Shown: positions 12,263-22,285 of the stretch, piece by piece | Layout: every line of letters starts with the position of its first letter | How positions within the stretch are numbered: the first letter of the stretch is position 1 | Assembly: GCF_014529535.1 (NCBI RefSeq) | Contig: NW_023503370.1 | Location: 1,570,552-1,634,551, forward strand | Origin: Bradysia coprophila | Taxonomy: Eukaryota > Arthropoda > Insecta > Diptera > Sciaridae | Length of the DNA stretch: 64,000 nucleotides | Direction: 5' to 3' | Notes under the pieces: model-generated | Told to the model about the DNA's origin: nothing | Seen by the model: only the letters and a program-made list of their open reading frames with translations | Database searches by the model: none | Program-made: the position numbers and the translations under genes

Positions 12263-12599
12263 AAGTAAAATTCATGTCTAAATTCACTGACGTCGACTGT
12301 AATGAAAAAAAATCCAATTTCGATGTACTGCCGTATTCGATGATAGACTAAATTCTCTAGCTGGTTTTATATTTCAATCGTACAATATTGTCCTTCATAC
12401 TGGTTGCTGGTTTCTTCACATTTATAGAACATCAGGTAAGTGTAAGGAACGGTTCCTGAGGAACCGAAAGATGAACAGGATACTTATGTTATCATAATTT
12501 ACACTATCAACGAAAGAAGCTCACCGAGCTTAGAAGGGTAAGGAAATGATCGCTCGTCCGGAAGCATAAAAAATCCTTGGGTAGCTCTGCCATAACTTA

Positions 12600-12900
12600 G
12601 GAAGATACAGGTATGTTTATTTAGCAACTAACTGCGGTATATATCGTCTTCGACTCGGATATACAAACACTTGTTGAAAAACAGTTACCGAAGCGAGTTG
12701 CTTAAAAATACACGAGTCTAGTTTGCGAGTATCACAAAATTGTTACCTCATGTAATGAATTACGTAGCAGCATCCAATGTATTCTGTTTATTGCATGCCT
12801 CAAGCGACAGTTGATTATTATAAAGGAATTCATGAAAAATTACTCATGTAATCGATCAGGAGGCAAATTGCTTTGTGATGTTCAACTTCCAGCCGATGTA
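12600..12900. repeat. Dispersed repeat family E, copy 1
   Basis: Shares with 47130-47545 an ordered series of blocks: a TCGTCTTCG-CTCG motif, ACAGTTACCGAAGC, a block ending CACCCAATGTATT or GCATCCAATGTATT, and GGCAAATTGCT. Non-coding; class unknown. Confidence 0.6.
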
Positions 12901-13108
12901 CCAACCAAAATGTGTTATCATATATGCAAACCTACAAAAAACATCAGAGTCCAACATAACCGGTAGCCGCGGTAACCGGTCGACCTTTTAAGCTGATTAT
13001 TTTGACCAATTATCCGTCTAATTTAGTACTTATAACCAAGCTTGTGGATGCCGGTCTTTACCTACCATGTTTTAACACATTCATTTTTTGTTCGAATGTT
13101 TCAAACAT

Positions 13109-13244
13109 TAATGCTTAGTTTCCTCTTACGAAAAAAGTACTCCGTGTGAGAGACAAAATTGATTTTTTTTTCAATTTTTTCTTTGTTTATTTGACAGTTT
13201 GCTCTCACACGGAGTACTTTTTGTTGAGTGGAGTGGACACTTAA
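13109..13244. mobile_element. MITE family C, copy 1
   Basis: The ends carry the inverted words AAAGTACTCCGTGTGAGAG and CTCTCACACGGAGTACTTT, with an outer AATGCTTAGTTTCC on the left. Related copies lie at about 19035-19189 and 51953-52168, and a degenerate one at 52169-52292. Short and non-coding. Confidence 0.75.
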
Positions 13245-13765
13245 CAGCCACAAGAGGAATAGGAAGATATATAAATCTCATTTTTTTAGCATCGACATCG
13301 CCTATCCCATTAACATTCACGTGGAAACTAAGCTTGTCATGGAAACTATTGCTCTGCTGTAACAAAATAAAGACATTTGCTGTGATTGAATGGAGTGTAA
13401 CGTACACTATTTTTTAAGCCAAATGGACATAACCGATAGGCTTACACAAAAACGCAGGGAGTAACGAAACATTTCATCTAGTTTTCCTAGCACCAGTCCT
13501 AGACTGTAGGCCATGATTGACAACAATTGCATTTGAGAGCTTCGTTTTTTTTATTAAGCGAAATGTAGGGTCTTGTATCTGTAAATAAAAAGATCCATAA
13601 ATTTCATATTGCATTCAACTACTCCTGGAGAGCATTTTGAAAAGCGACTTAATGCAGGAGATGAAAAAACAAACGTAGGAAATGAACTTCTGATTCTCCG
13701 AATCTCCTTTTCTTTGGTGCGAAAGATGCAAATGACACACCAGGTTTGTGTAAATGCAACAAACT

Positions 13766-13771
13766 TTTATT
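13766..13771 (-). promoter_or_regulatory. Poly(A) signal of TBC1D5
   Basis: AATAAA on the minus strand about 100 bp past the TBC1D5 stop codon. Confidence 0.6.
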
Positions 13772-13868
13772 GTCGGAAAAATATTTCTTCACATTTTCTC
13801 AACTCTATTTTCTCTATTTATAATATGAAAAAAAAACTTATTTCTTGGCTCATTGAATAATCTAAAAA

Positions 13869-16800
13869 CTAAATATTTTCCGGAGAATATCTATCACCGG
13901 ACGGGTCAATATTAGGGACCAATTTTCTGTCATCACATTCGCTTTTGTCTTCGTCACCTGTGTAGAATTCGAGCATCTCTACCTCCTTCTTCCCAGCTAA
14001 AATATTCACTGCCTTTCTGCTGAGTTGATTGTCTGGTATTTCATACCGTGACTTTCTCACTCTCTCCACATCATCTATTGATGCGTCGATTGACTGGCAA
14101 GTTGATTGAGTTCTTGACGATTTTGTTGAGAGTCGTTTGTCTTCCGTAACGTTCCTATCAGTCATCGTATCGGACATGGACGATCGCTTCGAAGGCACCG
14201 AGTCTTTTTGTTCATTTTGTTTTTGCTTTGACGCCGCTTCATTTGCTTCGAATGCTCGTTCGACTGGCAACGGTTTAACATAGGGCGGTTTAGATTCGGT
14301 TTTAAGAAGCGAGCACAACTGAAAATCGATTGCCAAAAATTGATTTTTGTCGAAATGTCGACAATTGAAATGCATACGTACCTCCTCAATGCCGTCCATT
14401 GCCTGATGGACTTCATCAGTGGAATTGCCTGGTAAATGCTTTCGCAGTACCTTCAAATAATTGAGTAACTTCAACCGACTGATAGACATCACAGCTTGTG
14501 CATTGTCGAGCTGAATACGCAAAACTTCCGGACTCTACAAGTGTGATTTATCAATAAACTGTTAACGCGTTAAGTTCATGACACACTCACATCCTCCAAA
14601 AAACCATCTACGATTCCCGGATCGTGTTCACCATAGCCCTGATAAGACAGCGATTGTTGAGAAATTCTCATTGCTGCCAGTGCGGTGGCATTTTGAATGT
14701 TCTTCAGACGCATTTGAACTAATTCATCATTAGCCGATTTGACCAATGCTGCATTGACTAACTTGGCTTGACCATCATCATGGCTGAGAGTGTGTTTCCG
14801 TCCGTTTTCCCTGTTCGTATTCGAGGTAGTGTCGCTTTGCCGACGTGGAAGGGTTGTTGATTTTGTGGTGAAGGAGAAACTTTTCGATTGTTTTCGTGGC
14901 GGCGTTTCTGATGCCAGGGATAGACACACTGGTCGCTCGTAGACATCCGGTGATTGAATGTGCAAAGCGTGTCGGATTATCAGTGATATATCAACGTTTC
15001 CGGGATATTTCATCAAATAGGTTAATGATGTTGTGTAATCTCCTGACATCACTGCAAATGGATTATTCAAAATTATTGTACATTCACAGGGGCCGACAGT
15101 GTTGACAATGTCGAAAATATTATTTTAAAGAAAAGGGTAGAAAAGGGTAAGGGTAAGCAAAGTAAATGTCAATAATCTAAAAATCATCATTTGTGGACGG
15201 ATCAATTGCTCACCTTTACTTTCACGATATCAGACATCGACCCGCATTCCTTTTTTTTTGTTAGAAAAAAAAGTTTACCGAAATCGGTTAACCTCGATTA
15301 CCTTAGCACTTTCCAGTGTGCCTAAAGTTGACAAGTCACAATAACCAGCAACGTGTTAAGATTTGCCAAAGTTGTGGTGATAACAGACAAGCGCTCAAGC
15401 AATTGCTCAAGAGGAAATTGGTCATCTCCACAAATTTCTCAAGAGTCAAATGAATATCTCGATATGGTACATCAAACCGACATCACATATTTGTAATATT
15501 TTGGAGCGGAAGTACAAATCGGTAAGTGTTCGCATTCATACAATATAACCGTCACTACACATACTTCTACTGTTAGCTCGATTAAAAATCCCTTTACCGA
15601 CTATAGTGCACACATGTATTGCTACTGTCAGCTAAAGTCATACGGCTGTTATGCGATTGAAAATCAACTATAGCAGACATTGGAAATAAGAGAACGTCCA
15701 TAAAATACGTACTCGAAAGTGATTACACCAGGGACCACTTTCCTATATTTTCCTACAATTTTCCAAATTTTCTAAGATAATATGGGAAAATGTTTTCCCG
15801 AAAATAGTCCACTGTTTGTACAAAAGGATAGTTAGGTCTTCGCCGAACCAGAGTGCAAACATCAAACTTGCAACCTAGGCGCGACTTTCATTTCTCAATT
15901 TCCTACTAAACATTTCACAAACACTTCGGTTAGACTCCCCTTCCTTTTCAATTTTTAGAAACATAAAAGTCGTGTGGTGGGGTATGTGCGTACTCTGTGG
16001 ATTGTCCCTAAATATGGAAATTGAGTGACCAAAGTTTCTACTTACATTGATGTCGAATTCCGATCAGCATTGCAACAACAATAAAATTCGTTAACTCAAA
16101 CTGATTGCCTACAGCAAATATTGCATCCCATAGGACTAATAAGTCTTGTAGTGGAAATTCACGGCCAAACAGTAAACGAAGCCAGCGACTGTTGATAAAT
16201 AATATGAATTTACTCAAACGTCTTAAGGGACGGAATTGGTTGACTGCTTACATTCCAAAAATCGGCAACGGAATATCCAACTTGATCAGATGATTATGCA
16301 GTTGGAGATCTTCTTTCGCCAGGATTTTATCACGTATGAAATTTAACTGTCCCACCACTTCCAGTTTTGATTTGTTGAGATCATCTTGGGGCGTCTGCGG
16401 TTTTTAATTTTGGAATTATTGGTTATACAGCTGCTCGGTAGAAATCACTTACCGTCGGCGTAGCTGGAAAATAACCGGACGATGACGGAATCAAATCATT
16501 TATGCGATAGTACGATTCGATGCCCCGCATTATTTTTGCGAATATAAAACTGAAAATGGACGGAGATTTGAATTAAAATTGTTCTGATGACAACTGTGAT
16601 ATTACTGTGACTTACTAGCTATCCTCTTCCAGAAAGTCCGGATTTAACACTTCAATCAAATTCGAGCTGAAAAGACGTGTGCTTGAGTTTTGAATTACAA
16701 TTGGAATTCAGCGACCAACTCACCCAATTTGTTCATGCGAACCGTCGCGGAAATGCAAAAACGCTTGATGGTCCGAATGCAAAACGAATAGAATTGGTGC

Positions 16801-17876
16801 AAGGATTTCGTGCATACCCTGTCGGTAGCACATCATTGCATTTTCGCGTGCATAGCAGAACAGAATGTTAATCATGATCTCCTGAATGAACGGTTTCCGA
16901 TAAAATTCCACTCCAGGAAATGTACGGACTACATCTTGTTTAATTACGGCACATAGTTCCTTATCACAAAAATGCTGGTTCCAAATGCTCTGTTGGGATT
17001 GTGACAATGGATCATCTTGGATGTTGTTACTAAGCGCTTGGTGGGGATTTAGGCTGTGAGTCTCTTTCAATTTTTTGTACCTTTAACCAAAATATAATTG
17101 CAGCCGTGGGTAATAACGGTAGAAAGTAGCGAAAACAGAACTTACTTTGCTCGGTCCATACGTCTTTGAATAACCCAAGACTTGTAATTACCACTAAGCA
17201 CATCCAAAAGTAGAGCCCAGCAGACACTACGGAATTTCGATACTTTTAATTGGCCATCAATCGACACTTCACGAAGCCTTTTCAGTGTATGATCCTCACA
17301 TATTGACGACAATTCAGTCCATTCTCTCCTAGAAATTTGTAGAATAGAAAATTAGGTCTTGAGCTGAGATTTCGTTTGAAGCAAAATTGAGATTAAGGTT
17401 CCATTCAACCCATAACAGATTTAAAAACAGGTGTCATGCGAATTCCGGCTAGTTCTCAAAGACTGATCAATTCAAAGAGCTACAAAGTGTGTGATTGCAT
17501 GCCCTACACAGATTTCCTATTTTTAATCAACTAGCCGAGCATTTATCAAGTCCTAATTTAAATGGACGTTGGACTTGGACACAACCACCTAAACACAAAA
17601 AAAAACATTCAGATCACAACAAAGCAACTAACAGATGCACGTAGTGCTAAACTATCCATCTCAGTCTAATGATTCACTTCAATCGAATCGTGTTTTAATT
17701 CTATCGAAGAAAGTCAAGTTCAGTTTGCTGTTTGCTTACACATATTTTTGTACAGATGATAAAAATTGTTGTCCTTCCTTTCTTTGTTTACAAGTTGAGT
17801 TATCTTGTTCCATATCACTACTACGATTCGGGGTCTCTCGGTCACTGTTCAGACTATCTTTTGTGCTCAAATCCAT
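13869..17876 (-). CDS. TBC1D5: TBC1 domain family member 5 (Rab GTPase-activating protein)
   Basis: Known role: a Rab7 GAP that binds retromer and acts on endosomes and in autophagy. Ten coding exons on the minus strand: 17876-17740, 17328-17146, 17080-16724, 16666-16616, 16549-16453, 16394-16252, 16188-16046, 15051-14591, 14534-14382, 14318-13869. All splice sites are GT-AG and all phases agree, giving 724 residues. The TBC domain spans roughly residues 70-420. The catalytic arginine finger is in IKQDVVRT (R159) and the glutamine finger in YRQG (Q194). Family blocks RSVCWALLLDVL, NILFCYAREN, MHEILAPILFVLHSD and LLFGREFPLQDLLVLWD are intact, so it should be an active GAP. The tail from about 420 is Ser/Thr-rich and low-complexity with a short helical stretch (LKLLNYLKVLRKHL), as in other members. 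The eighth exon uses acceptor TTTGCAG at 15052-15054; starting further upstream would break the frame. Confidence 0.95.
15052..16045 (-). other. TBC1D5 intron 7
   Basis: The longest intron of the gene, 994 bp, AT-rich. I see no gene or clear repeat in it. Confidence 0.7.
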
Positions 17877-18253
17877 TCTGATTGCTCCACCAACATCCTC
17901 TTCGAGCGAATGCTAGATAAACTATACCGTCTTTTGCCGTAATTATTTTAAATTCTGTAGATGAATCAATTTCCAACCACTATTATCGAAAACAACAAAC
18001 CGAGCCGAGCTGTCATCACAGTCGTGAGCATGTGTCGCACTCTATTTTCGTGTAGCGTAAAAGTGTCATACGGTTTTTTAAAGTAATCTGAGGGGAAAAC
18101 AACACGTACAATATTCGTACAGCATACGTGCAGTTCAGACGTTCTATATATAATGCAGCTGGAAACTCGTAGTTACAGACTTTGTGTTTTCTCCACTGTT
18201 AAGAACTACACGGAAATCACCAATTCTATTTATTCGCGACAACCGTAGGCATT

Positions 18254-18740
18254 CAACGCACTTCATAGTCAACAGCTGCCAAATAGAGTACTATTTTCTA
18301 TGGTATAGTATGTTGTGTTACAAGTATTGTAATGTTGATTTTTTCAGCACTAGACCCAATTGGGTCGTGTGCTGAAAAAATCTCATTACAATACGTGTAA
18401 CACATCATGCTTTGTGCCAACCGAGAATTGAAATAGACAAATGCACAAAAATTCAGAATTTTCATTGTAAACAATCACTCTTCGAATTTGATCGATCACG
18501 TTGCTTTGCATTTTTTTAAAACGAATGCTGTAATAACTCATACGAATTTCATTTCAACACTGGTTTGAGTGTTGTAATAAGCCATGAAAACGGGTGTTGT
18601 AATTTTGGACATTTCAATCTAGTTATCGATATTGAAATCCGTCGTATTTCAATTCTCGGTGGCACAATGGTTTTTTACAGTTGCGTCTGTCATGTTTCAG
18701 TACCCTAATTTAGAGTACCACTCATGTTTGAAGTGCGTTG
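18254..18740. mobile_element. Family B inverted-repeat element interrupted by a nested element
   Basis: The left end CAACGCACTTCA at 18254 and right end GAAGTGCGTTG finishing at 18740 are inverted. After removal of the inner insert, the copy is about the size of uninterrupted family members. The insert (about 18304-18670) is bracketed by ATGG on both sides. It contains a tight hairpin (18310-18411, arms through GATTTTTTCAGCAC) and its own inverted words GAGAATTGAAATA and TATTTCAATTCTC at about 18424 and 18644. Confidence 0.7.
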
Positions 18741-18989
18741 ATTAGTTTCATTGAGTGGCATTCAATAGTTATTTTCCTAACTAGTGTTGAAATATTTCGA
18801 CTTCGTCGCTCATTTCCCACGTCGCCAGAACTGATCTCACTATAGCTTTGGTGCCAAAAAGTCGATTTTTAGAAGTGCGCATAGGAGCTTTGAACTAGAA
18901 ATTTTTTTTTTTGGTATTTTCGTGATCAGTGGATTATTCTGCATCGAACCTACCCGCAGGCCTTAAAAAACAAAATACTTTCGTCAAAA

Positions 18990-19355
18990 CGCTACACACT
19001 ATTTCATATTCCGCATTATTAAGTTCTTTTGATTTAAGTGCCCATTCCACTTAAAAAAAAGTACGCCGTGAGAGAGCCGTTAGAGCGCCGTGAGAGAGCA
19101 AACTGTCAAATAAACAAAGAAAAATTGAAAAAAATTCAATTTTGTCTCTCACACGGAGTACTTTTTTGGTAAGAGGAAACTAAGCATTATGTTAAAACTA
19201 TGATGTCGTCACGTGACGTCATAACCTATCGGAAGCCATTTTTCACATTCCACATTGTTAAGTTCTTTTAATTTATGTTAAAACTATGATGTCGTCACGT
19301 GACGTCATGACCTATCGGAAGCCATATTTCATATTCCACATTGTTAAGTTCGACG
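18990..19355. repeat. 86-bp tandem repeat split by a family C MITE
   Basis: Two full units at 19190-19275 and 19276-19355 read TGTTAAAACTATGATGTCG then CACGTGACGTCAT. A third partial unit (about 18998-19034) is separated from them by a family C element at 19035-19189, so the MITE landed inside an existing array. Each full unit carries overlapping CACGTG and TGACGTCA palindromes. Confidence 0.75.
19035..19189. mobile_element. MITE family C, copy 2
   Basis: It ends GTAAGAGGAAACTAAGCATTA on its right side, the inverted form of the left end of copy 1. Inner parts (GCAAACTGTCAAATAAACAA) match copy 1 in inverted orientation. Confidence 0.75.
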
Positions 19356-19581
19356 CAAATTTCTTGTTGTAAAATTTTCTTTCACAAATTTTTTGAGTCA
19401 ACTTTTTGTTGATAAAACATTTGCGTATGACGCACAATGCGTCACTTCAGCGATATCAGTTATTTTGTAAGTAAGATAAAGGACTTGCGTCACATTTACC
19501 CTTTAAGGGTTTTTTGACTGATATCACCACTTTTGTAAGTATGTCATTTCGACAACATCAAAAAACCTTATGGAAAAAATG

Positions 19582-19995
19582 CTAGAGAAATCAGTCTGAA
19601 TCCCAAAATCTAGAAACCAATCTTGGTGCACCTTACTTATTATATTGAAAATAACCCAAATCCATCGAAAAAGTGGAAGTTAGGAAGTGCCAGAGGAATC
19701 GTCTGTCATCCTAAAATTTAGGAACCAACTTTGGAACACCTCACTAATGTCTAAAATAACCCAAATCCATCGAAAAATCCGATGGAAGTTAGGAAGTGCC
19801 AGAGTAATCATCTGTCATCCCAAAATTTATGAACCAACTTTGGAACGCCTCACTAATGTCGAAAATAACCCAAATCCATCGAAAAATCCGATGGAAGTTA
19901 GGAAGTGCCAGAGGAATCATCTGTCATCCCAAAATTTAGGAACCAACCTTGGAACATCTCACTCATGTCGAAAATAACCTAAATCCATCCACATA
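19582..19995. repeat. 109-bp minisatellite, about four copies
   Basis: Units begin near 19582, 19691, 19800 and 19909, spaced exactly 109 bp, and contain AAAATAACCCAAATCCATCG and GGAAGTTAGGAAGTGCCAGAG. The last two full copies are very similar, the outer ones more diverged. The period is not a multiple of three, so the ORF running through it is not coding. Confidence 0.9.
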
Positions 19996-21566
19996 TTTTT
20001 GGGGTAAATTTCCTCTAACGGCTAACGACTCCAGATGCACGTAATCAGAAATGATCACCCTAACTGATGAAAAATTGTAAGAAATGCTTTAAATAACTTA
20101 AACCACTTATTTATGAAGAATGGAGAAGAATCCCACTTATCTGAAAGGAACGAGCACTTGAAGATAGATGATAAATTGAAAATTTTGGCAAACAAAATGT
20201 CGTAACAGATACTTGTTGTGAGGTATGGCGAGTGTGGTATCGTTGTAAAGCTTAGACTGCAGGCTGATCAGGCATTATTGTTTGTTGCAGACAGAGTCAA
20301 CCTGTGTATTACATATGAGTCGAAGTTTTGCCGAGGATGGTGAAAATAACATTTTTCAAATATTGTACAATTCAGACAAATTTTGTAAAATCCATTCTCG
20401 GCGTTTAATAGAGCATGGAATCCAATATCGCCATTCAAAGAGTTTCAAACTTTCTTCGTCTTGGACATATCACCATTCAAAGATGTCAAATTTTCGACTT
20501 AAGCTGGCTGTAGCAACGTGGTAAAGTTGTCGAGTGAGGCCATTTCAACACGAATTAGCTTAGAATTAGTACCTCTATCCGTTGCGATAACAATCTGTAT
20601 TCAAATTGACTCGTCGGTCCAGCACGGCCATGAGTGCCGGTTCTCCAAAACGGCTGAATGGATCCGCGAACTGAATGTGGTTCCTCAATAAGAACATGAA
20701 AAAAAAATCAGAGGTGGTGTCGCGACTCTATTTAAGTTTTGTTCAACCCCACCGTGAAAATCTATAGAAACGGTTAGAAGTTGCTGGATCCATTCTTCCA
20801 TAGGAACTAACTAACTAACTAACGTAGGCGTTTCAGTTATCTGAAAAAACGAAATTTTGCTTATTTTCATACAAACATCAATATTTCGAAGCTCAATATC
20901 TCGACCAATTTTGAAGCTGCAGTAACGTGTGATAGCTCTTTGAACTCGTATGGATTCCTAGATTCTAGATATCCTCAACAACATTTTACAAAATTTTTGA
21001 TAGTGGACTTGCGTCACGCCCGCTTACTAACGTGCGGGCATGATGAATTTCGGTACAAATAAACGTTCAACGGTATTCCTCAACTCCTACTTCCATCTCC
21101 CTAAAATACTGTGATCAAATGAAGTAATAGATTAATATATATACTGTTACGTTTTGCCAACCTCCCAACCAACCTTCATCTCCCATTGACAATCTTGTTC
21201 GCAAAAATAGCCATTTAGACAATGGCTAGAAAAACAGCTTATTTGTTTAAATGTTTACAAATGCGGCAAAATTTTAGCTTTCCGCATACAAAGTCGACAA
21301 ATTCTAACGTTTGCATTCAAATGAGTTATTTGACTATATAGTTTGATTGTGTTCGTCACCGGTTTTTATTATTTATCCAAACAATGTTTAGATCAAAGAG
21401 AAAAACAAAAAGATCCTACAGCTACCTACGACAATACCAATTAAGAGACAGGCTTCAGAATCCTGCATTTGACAAAAAACATTACTTTGGTTAGGGTTTT
21501 GGCCAAGCCGGTTAAATTATGTTTCTGTTTCTTCTTTATGAACAAACCAATTGCAGCTGATAAAGA

Positions 21567-21598
21567 TATATAACTGTCGCTACCACATACAATTCAGT
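21567..21598 (+). promoter_or_regulatory. Candidate TATA/initiator core promoter
   Basis: TATATAA at 21567-21573 and TTCAGTT with its A at 21596 are 29 bp apart, the canonical insect spacing. A short ORF (21629-21835, 68 codons) opens 33 bp downstream but matches nothing I know. What is transcribed from here is unclear. Confidence 0.4.
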
Positions 21599-22089
21599 TG
21601 TAAATACCTGATTCATTGATAATTTAAAATGAAAATGAATTTTGAATACAGTCAAAAATTCGGTAATGTCAGCAATTTTCTCCCACTTTTAATTGTAAAA
21701 TTTTTTCAATTCCACAAAATAAATCACGTCTACAACATGTTCAGCGTTTTCAACAATTCATTTGGTATTTTTACGTTCAAGTACGTAGTAAAATTAGATT
21801 TTGCGGAAAAATTAATTTATGGTCGATTTGACTGAACACTAAAAATTAATGCCCGAAAGAGACAATAACAGACAATTAGTATCTTAAATGTAAAAGTTAA
21901 TGAGTACCAACGTATTAGCCACAAAGAACATTTTTGTGTCGAAAGTCAAGATCAAGTATATTAGTAAAGGTGCTCTACCACAATAAATTATCCGTTGAGT
22001 TTTTTTTTTCGTATATTTTATTCGTCGGCTCTTTCTATATACAAATTGATATATAATACTAACGTTGATTCAAACATTTTGTGTGCGCC

Positions 22090-22285
22090 GGATGATCGAC
22101 GACGTTTGAATTCATCATAAAAAGGAAAAGTTTGTTAGCTTTCGGTGTTATTATCGATGTGATACGGTAGTGTTAAGAAGCTCGTTTAGTTTATATCGGT
22201 CGAGACAATAGTTTCTAACTGTGTGAATTTAATTTGAAACGGGCCGGGAGTACATTATTGGAGTAGAACATTGAAGAAAAGGATC
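22090..22285 (+). other. Candidate 5' non-coding exon of the desaturase transcript
   Basis: A stretch richer in G+C than its surroundings ends in a good donor, GGATC|GTAAGTG, at 22285/22286. The first coding exon of the desaturase at 29127 sits 12 bp behind an acceptor (TTTAAG at 29109-29114), so an upstream exon must exist. Fly desaturase genes commonly have distant 5' UTR exons. Assignment is by position and donor only. Confidence 0.3.

Larger units (their letters stand above)
10869..13868. other. Intergenic region between PyK and TBC1D5
   Basis: I see no gene. It contains the 72-bp duplication, a foldback element at 11947-12262, a dispersed repeat at about 12600-12900 with a second copy near 47.1-47.5 kb, and an element with GTACTCCGTGTGAGAG ends at 13109-13244. 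The TBC1D5 poly(A) signal is at 13766-13771. Confidence 0.6.
17877..22000. other. Repeat-rich intergenic region upstream of TBC1D5
   Basis: The first 200 bp or so should hold the TBC1D5 5' UTR and promoter; no clear TATA box faces the gene. Beyond it lie the nested elements at 18254-18740, the tandem and MITE block at 18990-19355, the 109-bp minisatellite at 19582-19995, an AACT tetranucleotide run near 20804-20822, and the promoter-like site at 21567. No protein family is recognisable. Confidence 0.5.

Noticed and set aside
15071-15105. Longer 5' end for TBC1D5 exon 8
   Set aside because: No AG acceptor exists in the extension; the acceptor TTTGCAG at 15052-15054 restores the family sequence.
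18145-18375. TATATATAA followed by a 63-codon frame
   Set aside because: No initiator at the right distance, the frame lacks an early ATG and runs into the foldback element.
19687-19977. Repetitive 96-codon ORF
   Set aside because: It is produced by the 109-bp minisatellite; the period is not a multiple of three, so successive units are read in different frames.
19582-19995. CRISPR-like array
   Set aside because: Units are contiguous with no unique spacers, and the genome is an animal's.
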